From Erythrobacter sp. UBA2510 (lineage in GTDB: Bacteria; Pseudomonadota; Alphaproteobacteria; Sphingomonadales; Sphingomonadaceae), in NCBI GenBank assembly GCA_002341345.1, contig DDNW01000088.1, forward strand, positions 12,288 through 17,383: a DNA stretch of 5,096 nt. The letters are read 5' to 3'. Every line of letters starts with the position of its first letter. Position 1 is the first letter of the stretch. The notes below the pieces were generated by a model. The model was given only the letters and a program-made list of their open reading frames with translations. It did not search any database and was not told the origin of the DNA. The position numbers and the translations under genes are program-made. Shown piece after piece: positions 1 through 5,096 of this stretch.

Positions 1-2200
1 CCGGCGCGCCGGTGTTGCCGCCCTGAATCCATCCGCCCATGTTGCGCGGCTGATCGTAGCCCACATAGGTGCCCGCGACGAGGTCGGGCGAGCCACCCAT
101 GAACCACGCATTGGTCGGCCCCGAAGAGGTGCCGGTCTTGCCGAACAGCGGGATGCCGAGATCGCGCAGGCGTACCGCGGTGCCACGCTGCACCACGCCT
201 TCGAGCATATGCACGATTTGATAAGCGGTACGCCGGTCAAGCACCTGCCGCCCGGTCGGCCCGAAGCGCGGCATGGGCGAGCCGTCCCATTCCGCCATGT
301 TGCAATTGTTGCAGTCGCGCTGATCGGCACGCCAGATCACCTTGCCCTTCCGGTCCTGGACGTAGTCGATCAGCGAAGGCGCGTTCAGGCGGCCATTGTT
401 GACCAGCGCGGAATAGGCGTTGACCATCCGCAGTACGGTGGTGTCGCCCGCGCCCAGCGCATAGGCCGGATAGGGCTGGTACTGGCCCTGATCGACAATC
501 CCCATCCGCTCGAACGTATCGATCACGTTCTCCATCCCTGAATCCATTGCGATATGGACGGTCATCAGGTTCTTCGACTGCTCGAGGCCATAGCGCATCG
601 GGTGCTCGCCACCGCCGCGCGAATTGCCGAAATTGGTGAAGCACTTCTCGCCAAGTCCGGCGCCCTGCCAGTAGCAATACTGGCTGTCGGGTACCATCGT
701 TGCCGGGGTCATGCCGTTGTCGAGCCCGGTCGCATAGACGAAAGGCTTGATGGTCGAGCCCGGCTGCCGCTCGGCCTGCGTAGCGCGGTTGAACGCGCCG
801 AGCCGCGAATCGAAGCCGCCCTGCATCGCCAGCACGCGGCCGGTATGCGGGTCCTGCGCGACGAAGCCGCCCGACACTTCGGGTATGGAGCGGACCGCAT
901 AACCGTTGCCGGCGGGCGCGGCGGCAATGATGTCACCCTTTTTCAGGGCGTCGGGCAGGTTGGACAGCGGCGCTTCAGAACCATCGGAAAAACCGATCGT
1001 CGCCGCATCGCCGCTGCGCTGCGTGACGACGCCCACGCGCCAGTCCTTGTAATTGATCGAGAGATAGGAGCTGGCCAGCTGGCTCGACCAGCTGCCGTCG
1101 TCGAAATTGATCGTTGCAATCGGCCCATGCCATCCGTGATTGCCGTGATATCGCATCAGGCCGTCACGCAAGGCGTCACGCGCGGCATTCTGCAATTCAA
1201 TGTCGAGCGAAGTGCGGATCCACAGACCGCCCGCATAGACGCTGTAGGGCCCATCCTCGGCCTGCTCGCCATATTTGTCGATCAGCTGGCGGCGCACTTC
1301 TTCAAGGAAATAGCCGGCATCGGCTGAACGTTCACGCCTGCCGCCCTGAATAATCCCGAGCGGCTGCGCCTTCGCCGCATCGCGTTCGGCGACAGTGATG
1401 TGGCCATTGTCCTCCATCTGGTCGAGTACCCAGTTGCGGCGTTCGAGCGCCACAGCGTAATTGGCCTCGCGGCTGTAAGTTTCCGGCGCCTTGGGCAGGA
1501 TCGCCAGATAAGCCATTTCGTGCAGGTCGAGGTCGGCGACGTCCTTGTCGAAATAGGCGCGCGCGGCAGCCTGTACGCCAAAACTGCGGCGGCCCAGCGG
1601 GATTTCGTTGAGATAGAGGGTGATGATCTCGCGCTTCGACAGCACCCCCTCGATCCGCGTGGCGAGGACCATTTCCTTCAGCTTGCGGGTGACCGAATAT
1701 TCGTTGCCGACGAGGATGTTCTTGGCGACCTGCTGGGTGATGGTCGACCCGCCCACGGCGCGCTCGCCCGAGCCGATCTTGCTGACATAGTCGAACACGG
1801 CATTGGCAAAGCCGGTCGCATCGATGCCGCCATGGCTCCAGAAGGTTTCGTCCTCGGCGGAGGTGTAGGCATTGATCAGCTGCGGCGGCAGGTCCTTGTA
1901 ATCAAGCTCGACCCGCCGCTCACGCTCGTAACGGTGGACGATCTCGCCATCGACGCCGCGCACCACCGATGGCAGGTTCGGCTGATAGTCTAGCAACATC
2001 TTGGCATCGGGCAGATTGCGCGTGAAAGTGACCCAGACCAAGGCCCAGACCGCTACCAGCAGCGCCAGCGCCCAGCAGCCGATGCGGAACCATTTACTCA
2101 CCTGCCAGCGGCTGGAAAACCATGTTTTAGCAAGGCGCAGTGCATTGCCGATTCCGGCAAATCCTTCGCGGGCCCGTCCTATCGCGGTCTCAGCATCCAT
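1..2200 (-). CDS. mrcA: Penicillin-binding protein 1A, bifunctional transglycosylase/transpeptidase (3' end outside window)
   Basis: Class A PBP that polymerises lipid II into glycan strands and cross-links their stem peptides on the outer face of the inner membrane. The visible part is 733 codons. A short cytoplasmic N-terminus is followed by one membrane anchor at about residues 38-58. The GT51 glycosyltransferase domain shows EDETFWSHGG (probable catalytic Glu116), GGSTITQQ (150-157), RKLKE (172-176) and LYLN (195-198). An OB-like linker probably spans about 350-445. The transpeptidase domain carries STIK (nucleophile Ser482, Lys485), SKN (542-544) and KTGTS (688-692), so both active sites are intact. 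ATG at 2200 is chosen because an in-frame TAG lies three codons upstream and an AGAGGG Shine-Dalgarno sits 5 nt before it. Alphaproteobacterial homologues usually run to about 800-850 residues, so roughly the last 100 are missing at the edge. It follows the amidase gene by 61 bp and is probably co-transcribed. The family is certain; the symbol (mrcA, also called ponA) is by similarity. Confidence 0.96.
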   Translation of the reverse strand, partial: MDAETAIGRAREGFAGIGNALRLAKTWFSSRWQVSKWFRIGCWALALLVAVWALVWVTFTRNLPDAKMLLDYQPNLPSVVRGVDGEIVHRYERERRVELDYKDLPPQLINAYTSAEDETFWSHGGIDATGFANAVFDYVSKIGSGERAVGGSTITQQVAKNILVGNEYSVTRKLKEMVLATRIEGVLSKREIITLYLNEIPLGRRSFGVQAAARAYFDKDVADLDLHEMAYLAILPKAPETYSREANYAVALERRNWVLDQMEDNGHITVAERDAAKAQPLGIIQGGRRERSADAGYFLEEVRRQLIDKYGEQAEDGPYSVYAGGLWIRTSLDIELQNAARDALRDGLMRYHGNHGWHGPIATINFDDGSWSSQLASSYLSINYKDWRVGVVTQRSGDAATIGFSDGSEAPLSNLPDALKKGDIIAAAPAGNGYAVRSIPEVSGGFVAQDPHTGRVLAMQGGFDSRLGAFNRATQAERQPGSTIKPFVYATGLDNGMTPATMVPDSQYCYWQGAGLGEKCFTNFGNSRGGGEHPMRYGLEQSKNLMTVHIAMDSGMENVIDTFERMGIVDQGQYQPYPAYALGAGDTTVLRMVNAYSALVNNGRLNAPSLIDYVQDRKGKVIWRADQRDCNNCNMAEWDGSPMPRFGPTGRQVLDRRTAYQIVHMLEGVVQRGTAVRLRDLGIPLFGKTGTSSGPTNAWFMGGSPDLVAGTYVGYDQPRNMGGWIQGGNTGAP

Positions 2201-2205
2201 GGCGG

Positions 2206-2211
2206 CCCTCT
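2206..2211 (-). promoter_or_regulatory. Ribosome binding site of the PBP1A gene
   Basis: The minus strand reads AGAGGG 5 nt before the ATG at 2200. The in-frame TAG at 2212-2210 overlaps this element, so no longer reading frame is possible and the start is fixed. The remaining gap to the amidase stop (2212-2261) shows no terminator-like hairpin, which supports read-through from the amidase gene. Confidence 0.7.
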
Positions 2212-2261
2212 AGCACGGTGCGGATTGACGGCGCCAGCAGCAATCCAGCAGCAATACGCAG

Positions 2262-3164
2262 TCAGGTCGCATCACGGGCACCGCTCGCAGTTTCCCGCTC
2301 GGGCGGGTTACGCACGAAGAAGACGCGAATCGCATCGGTCAACGCAATTGCGAAACGCGCCTGTCCTCCGGGGGACGAGAGTTCGCGCGCTTCCTCCGGG
2401 TTGCTGACGAAGCCTGCCTCGTAAAGGACCGAAGGCATATCGGGCGCGCGCAGCACCACCAGTGAGGCGGAACGGCGCGGCTGCGGGTGAAAGGTCAATA
2501 TGCCCTGCCCCTCGCGCTCGATCAGGCTGGCGAATTGCGCGGCAAGTTCGCGCGACCGGCGCTGCGACAGCTCGAACAGGATCGCATCGACCGTGTCGTC
2601 GGCGCTCGACAGGTCGACCCCGCCGATCGTGTCCGCCCGGTTTTCGTTCTCAGCAAAGCGCGCGGCCTCTTTGCTCGAGGCTTCTTCGGAAAGAATGTAG
2701 ATGCTGGCCCCCGTCACCTCGCCCGATTCCCCGGCGGAATCGGCATGGATCGACAGGAACAGGTCCGCGCCAAGGCGACGGGCGATATCGACCCTTTCTT
2801 CCAGCGAGATGAAGCGATCCTCGTCCCGGGTCAGCGCCACGCGAATATTGCCCGTTTCGACCAGCGAATCGCGTAGCGTCTGCGCCAGCCCCAGCGTAAT
2901 CGCCTTTTCGAAGATGTCCTCGCCCCGCGCGCCGGAATCGAAGCCGCCGTGGCCCGGATCGATCACCACCAACGGGCGTGCGGGATCATCGGGTCCGGCG
3001 ATTTGCGGCAGGCCGATGCGCGTAGCCGGCGCGGCCAGCTCCACACGCTCGACATAGGCCGGTTCGGCAACCTGCCGATCCTGCTGCCGCTTGGCCGTAA
3101 TGATCGCGGCCAGCGCAAGCGTGGGCAGCACGAACAGCAGCAAAATGGCCAGACGAAGTTTCAC
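2262..3164 (-). CDS. N-acetylmuramoyl-L-alanine amidase, Amidase_3 (AmiC-like) family, without AMIN domain
   Basis: Zinc amidase that cleaves the bond between N-acetylmuramic acid and L-alanine of peptidoglycan, needed in related bacteria for daughter cell separation. The 300-residue protein starts with a hydrophobic segment at residues 3-22, which is a signal peptide (possible cleavage after ALA at 17-19) or an uncleaved anchor. The catalytic domain covers about 65-285. It shows DPGHGG (zinc ligand His72), Glu86 in the EKAITL segment, SIHAD (His140) and the catalytic Glu249 in YEAGFVSN. Residues 161-210 form the ENxAD-containing helical segment that in AmiA/B/C includes the autoinhibitory helix. 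An N-terminal AMIN targeting domain, present in E. coli AmiC, is absent: only about 40 residues separate the signal from the catalytic domain. The start is GTG at 3164; the upstream in-frame codons back to TGA at 3191-3189 contain no ATG, GTG or TTG, and no good Shine-Dalgarno is visible. It is first in a probable operon with the PBP1A gene. Family assignment is firm; the specific symbol is left open. Confidence 0.95.
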   Translation of the reverse strand: MKLRLAILLLFVLPTLALAAIITAKRQQDRQVAEPAYVERVELAAPATRIGLPQIAGPDDPARPLVVIDPGHGGFDSGARGEDIFEKAITLGLAQTLRDSLVETGNIRVALTRDEDRFISLEERVDIARRLGADLFLSIHADSAGESGEVTGASIYILSEEASSKEAARFAENENRADTIGGVDLSSADDTVDAILFELSQRRSRELAAQFASLIEREGQGILTFHPQPRRSASLVVLRAPDMPSVLYEAGFVSNPEEARELSSPGGQARFAIALTDAIRVFFVRNPPERETASGARDAT

Positions 3165-3181
3165 GGGTGCGGTTTCACGGG
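3158..3181. repeat. 10-bp direct repeat across the amidase start codon
   Basis: GTTTCACGGG (plus strand) occurs at 3158-3167 and again at 3172-3181, a period of 14 bp. On the minus strand each copy contains a GTG. The downstream GTG (3164) is the amidase start. The upstream one (3178) opens a five-codon frame ending in TGA at 3163-3161, which overlaps the amidase GTG in a GTGA arrangement. The repeat is exact, but its function is unknown and it may be a chance duplication. Confidence 0.6.
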
Positions 3182-3262
3182 CTGAATATCAATGCCTAGC
3201 AGGCAATTTGTGCGGCTCAGCGAGCGAATTCCCGCTGTGCTTGCGTAACCACAAGAGAAATT

Positions 3263-3284
3263 AACCTTATCGCGCAACAAGGTT
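3263..3284. repeat. Inverted repeat AACCTT-N10-AAGGTT
   Basis: A perfect 6-bp inverted repeat with a 10-nt spacer lies about 100 bp upstream of the amidase start and 370 bp upstream of rne. It could be a protein binding site or a weak hairpin. No T-tract follows on either strand, so it is not terminator-like. Function unknown. Confidence 0.35.
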
Positions 3285-3322
3285 GCCGAGACTTTCCCCC
3301 GATGCTACCGTGCAAGTCGGTT

Positions 3323-3337
3323 GGATAAGCTTTATCC
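3323..3337. repeat. Inverted repeat GGATAA-GCT-TTATCC, possible operator
   Basis: A compact AT-rich dyad with 6-bp arms and a 3-nt centre stands out in a GC-rich genome and sits roughly mid-way between the two divergent genes. Its shape and place suit a transcription factor site or an element overlapping a promoter. I do not recognise it as a known regulator's consensus. Confidence 0.35.
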
Positions 3338-3423
3338 GCCAATGATCGGGTCAGGTTTTCGTTTGAACCGATTCAGCTAACAGGTTGATGCCACAATGCA
3401 ATGTAAGCGCCGTTACGACGAAA

Positions 3424-3478
3424 GGCAGCCCATCGGGCGCGCTACGTCATCGGAGCGTGAGCAGACCCAAACCCTGCC
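3424..3478 (+). other. Potential branched RNA fold in the rne leader
   Basis: GGCAG (3424-3428) can pair with CTGCC (3474-3478), enclosing two short potential hairpins: CCC-ATC-GGG around 3429-3437 and CGCT-N10-AGCG at 3440-3457. The terminator-like hairpin follows 28 nt later. The arms are short and pairing was judged by eye, so this is a suggestion of structure only. Confidence 0.25.
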
Positions 3479-3506
3479 GCATTTCACCATGGCAATGACA
3501 TTTCGC

Positions 3507-3540
3507 AGCGCCAGCCCGAACCGAGGCACTGGCGCTTTTC
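3507..3540 (+). terminator. Terminator-like hairpin in the rne leader (possible attenuator or small-RNA end)
   Basis: AGCGCCAG (3507-3514) pairs perfectly with CTGGCGCT (3529-3536), giving an 8-bp GC-rich stem with a 14-nt loop. The stem's last base begins the run TTTT (3536-3539), followed by CT. This resembles a Rho-independent terminator, although the T-run is short. It lies 115 bp before the rne start and far from any upstream plus-strand gene. It may therefore end a short leader transcript and lower read-through into rne, or be a structural element of the leader. Confidence 0.45.
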
Positions 3541-3553
3541 TGCATTCCCCGAC

Positions 3554-3579
3554 CCGGCACGGCGCGTGCGCCGCACCGG
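3554..3579 (+). repeat. GC-rich hairpin in the rne leader
   Basis: CCGG (3554-3557) pairs with CCGG (3576-3579), and CGGCG (3560-3564) pairs with CGCCG (3569-3573) around a CGTG loop. The two stems are separated by a 2x2 internal loop. It follows the terminator-like hairpin closely and has no T-run, so it is more likely a leader structure than a terminator. Confidence 0.4.
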
Positions 3580-3642
3580 CGGGATCCTTCACAAATTGGC
3601 GGACTCAGGAATTCGGCATGACCGGATCGGCCTGCTCCGCCC

Positions 3643-3646
3643 GGAG
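3643..3646 (+). promoter_or_regulatory. Ribosome binding site of rne, possibly occluded by a local hairpin
   Basis: GGAG lies 8 nt before the ATG at 3655, with an AT-rich spacer. CTCC at 3635-3638 can pair with it across the four-base loop GCCC, which would hide the Shine-Dalgarno in a small stem. The binding site supports the chosen rne start. Confidence 0.65.
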
Positions 3647-3654
3647 AAATTTAT

Positions 3655-5096
3655 ATGGCAACGCGCATGCTTATCGATGCGCGCCACCCGGAAGAAACAC
3701 GGGTGGCGGTGCTCAAGGGAAACCGGATTGAGGAGTTCGATTTCGAATCTGCCGAACACAAGCAGATCAAGGGCAATATTTATCTCGCAAAGGTTACCCG
3801 GGTAGAACCCAGCCTGCAGGCGGCATTCGTCGATTTCGGCGGCAACCGGCACGGCTTTCTCGCCTTCAGCGAAATCCATCCCGACTATTACCAGATCCCT
3901 GCGGCCGACCGCGCGGCGCTGATCGCAGAGGAGCAGGCCGCCGCCGATGAAGAGGCTGCCCTGCGCGCGGAGGAGGAAGACGAAGACGGCGAAGATATCG
4001 ACGACTTCTCCGCCGATGATCGCGACGATGAAGACGAGGACGACGAGGAGCTCGAAGCCGGGGTCGAGGAAATCGACACTTCGGAAAAGGACGAGGTTTC
4101 CACGATCGAGGACGGCGTTGTCGAGAATGACCAAAACGGCGATCAGGATTCCGACAGCGATGCCGGAGCTTCCGGCGACGATGACGGGGATTCCCCTCGC
4201 TCGCGCGGACGCCGGGGACGTGGCCGTCGTCAGAGTGGCGGTCGCGGTGGCAAGGGCGGTCGCAATTCTGGCCGTGCAAAGGAAATCGACGACGTTCGCG
4301 CCAAGCGCCAGGCACTGCGCCGCCGCTACAAGATTCAGGATGTGATCCAGCGCCGCCAGGTGCTGCTGGTCCAGGTCGTCAAGGAAGAGCGCGGCAACAA
4401 GGGTGCGGCGCTGACCACCTATCTGAGCCTTGCCGGTCGCTATTGCGTGCTCATGCCCAATTCCAGCCATGGCGGTGGCATATCGCGGAAGATTTCCAAC
4501 GGTTCTGACCGCAAGCGTCTGAAACAGATCGTCTCCGACCTCAGCCTGCCCAAATCGATGGGCCTGATCGTGCGGACCGCCGGCCTCCAGCGCACCAAGA
4601 CCGAGATCAAACGCGACTTCGACTATCTCGCCCGTCTGTGGGACGAGATCCGCGAAAACACGCTCAAATCCAGCGCGCCGGCGATGATCCATTCGGATTC
4701 AGACCTGATCAAGCGTGCGATCCGCGACATCTACAACCGCGAGATCGAAGAAGTCGTGGTCGAGGGCGAAGGCGGCTACAAGGCGGCCAAGGACTTCATG
4801 AAGCTGCTGATGCCCAGCCATGCGCGCCGGGTGAAAGCCTATTCAGATCCGGTCCCGCTGTTTCAGCGCTACGGCGCAGAGGACCAGCTCTCGGCAATGT
4901 ACGATCCGATGGTGCAGCTGAAATCCGGCGGCTATCTGATCATCAACCCGACCGAGGCGCTCGTCTCGATCGACATCAACTCGGGCCGCTCGACCAAGGA
5001 ACACGGTATCGAAGCGACCGCGCTGCACACCAATCTGGAAGCGGCGAAGGAAATCGCCCGTCAGTTGCGCCTGCGCGACATGGCCGGTCTCGTGGT
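3655..5096 (+). CDS. rne: Ribonuclease E, N-terminal catalytic part (3' end outside window)
   Basis: Endoribonuclease that starts mRNA decay and matures rRNA and tRNA precursors; in many proteobacteria it scaffolds the degradosome. The 480 visible codons start at ATG 3655 behind a GGAG site. RMLIDA near the N-terminus and the IYLAKVTRVEPSLQAAFVDFG stretch (42-62) are the family's RNase H-like and S1 starts. S1 resumes at about 225 and ends through KEERGNKGAALT. The 5'-sensor pocket residues are seen as Arg307-Thr308 in GLIVRTAG (E. coli Arg169-Thr170). The DNase I-like domain shows SIDINSGR with Asp440, matching E. coli catalytic Asp303; the second aspartate (E. coli 346) lies beyond the edge. 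Between about 83 and 224 the S1 domain holds an insert of some 130 residues: an acidic stretch (22 Asp/Glu in 105-135) and then an Arg/Gly-rich basic stretch (182-207). Such S1 inserts are known in alphaproteobacterial RNase E. The insert and long leader favour RNase E over RNase G, though the C-terminal scaffold that would settle this is not visible. Confidence 0.95.
   Translation, partial: MATRMLIDARHPEETRVAVLKGNRIEEFDFESAEHKQIKGNIYLAKVTRVEPSLQAAFVDFGGNRHGFLAFSEIHPDYYQIPAADRAALIAEEQAAADEEAALRAEEEDEDGEDIDDFSADDRDDEDEDDEELEAGVEEIDTSEKDEVSTIEDGVVENDQNGDQDSDSDAGASGDDDGDSPRSRGRRGRGRRQSGGRGGKGGRNSGRAKEIDDVRAKRQALRRRYKIQDVIQRRQVLLVQVVKEERGNKGAALTTYLSLAGRYCVLMPNSSHGGGISRKISNGSDRKRLKQIVSDLSLPKSMGLIVRTAGLQRTKTEIKRDFDYLARLWDEIRENTLKSSAPAMIHSDSDLIKRAIRDIYNREIEEVVVEGEGGYKAAKDFMKLLMPSHARRVKAYSDPVPLFQRYGAEDQLSAMYDPMVQLKSGGYLIINPTEALVSIDINSGRSTKEHGIEATALHTNLEAAKEIARQLRLRDMAGLV

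Larger units (their letters stand above)
3165..3654. other. 490-bp divergent intergenic region between amidase and rne
   Basis: No convincing gene is present. An open frame starting at ATG 3396 runs on into the rne coding region out of frame, lacks a ribosome binding site and has low-complexity, unfamilar composition, so I do not call it. Promoters for both directions must lie here, but I found no clear -35/-10 pair on either strand. The part near the amidase (3165-3300) is moderately AT-rich, with a small dyad TGCCT-AGC-AGGCA at 3193-3205. The part before rne (about 3400-3654) is rich in potential hairpins and probably forms a long 5' leader. Confidence 0.75.

Noticed and set aside
554..1327. 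A 257-codon plus-strand open frame within the PBP1A gene
   Set aside because: It lies opposite PBP1A codons with intact catalytic motifs, resembles no family I know, and such antisense frames are common in GC-rich coding DNA.
3261..3275. TTAA at 3261-3264 as a CtrA half-site
   Set aside because: The second TTAA expected after 7 nt is missing (the sequence there is GCGC).
3241..3311. Possible sigma-70 promoters, such as TTGCGT at 3241 with CCTTAT at 3265, or TTGCCG at 3283 with TACCGT at 3306
   Set aside because: The -10 candidates match only about half of the consensus positions, so neither is better than chance without start-site data.
3370..3606. Two GANTC sequences (3370-3374 and 3602-3606), possible CcrM methylation sites
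   Set aside because: Two sites in 490 bp is about what chance gives, so there is no evidence for cell-cycle methylation control here.
3396..3731. A 111-codon plus-strand frame in the rne leader
   Set aside because: It overlaps the first 77 bp of rne in another frame, has no Shine-Dalgarno before ATG 3396, spans the candidate hairpins and has no recognisable domain.
3589..4692. A 367-codon open frame antisense to rne, rich in hydrophobic residues
   Set aside because: It is the complement of a strongly supported rne frame. Its hydrophobic low-complexity stretches mirror the acidic insert codons, and no ribosome binding site or known domain is seen.

Overview
The window looks like chromosomal housekeeping sequence from a GC-rich alphaproteobacterium, most likely of the Sphingomonadales (Erythrobacter, Sphingomonas or Novosphingobium type). 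I judge this from the style of the three proteins, the gene order and the large acidic/arginine-glycine insert in the RNase E S1 domain. The taxonomic call rests on recall of family features, not on a search. I see no mobile element, tRNA, rRNA, CRISPR array or phage gene.

Layout: positions 1-2200 (minus strand) hold a class A penicillin-binding protein of the PBP1A type, cut by the left window edge near its C-terminus. Positions 2262-3164 (minus strand) hold a short secreted N-acetylmuramoyl-L-alanine amidase of the Amidase_3 (AmiC-like) family. It lies 61 bp upstream of the PBP gene on the same strand, so the two probably form one transcription unit for peptidoglycan turnover and synthesis. 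Positions 3165-3654 are a 490 bp divergent intergenic region. From 3655 to the right edge (plus strand) runs the N-terminal 480 residues of ribonuclease E, cut before its second catalytic aspartate.

The cell-wall pair works in the periplasm: the amidase cleaves stem peptides from glycan strands and the PBP polymerises and cross-links new strands. RNase E acts in the cytoplasm on mRNA and rRNA precursors. The shared divergent region is the most interesting non-coding part. It carries two dyad-symmetric sequences, several potential hairpins, a terminator-like hairpin about 115 bp before the rne start, and a short hairpin that could cover the rne ribosome binding site. This fits a long regulated rne leader, as RNase E is known to autoregulate its mRNA in E. 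coli.

Nothing here makes a convincing case for a new biological system. The best leads are the structured rne leader and the unusually composed S1-domain insert.
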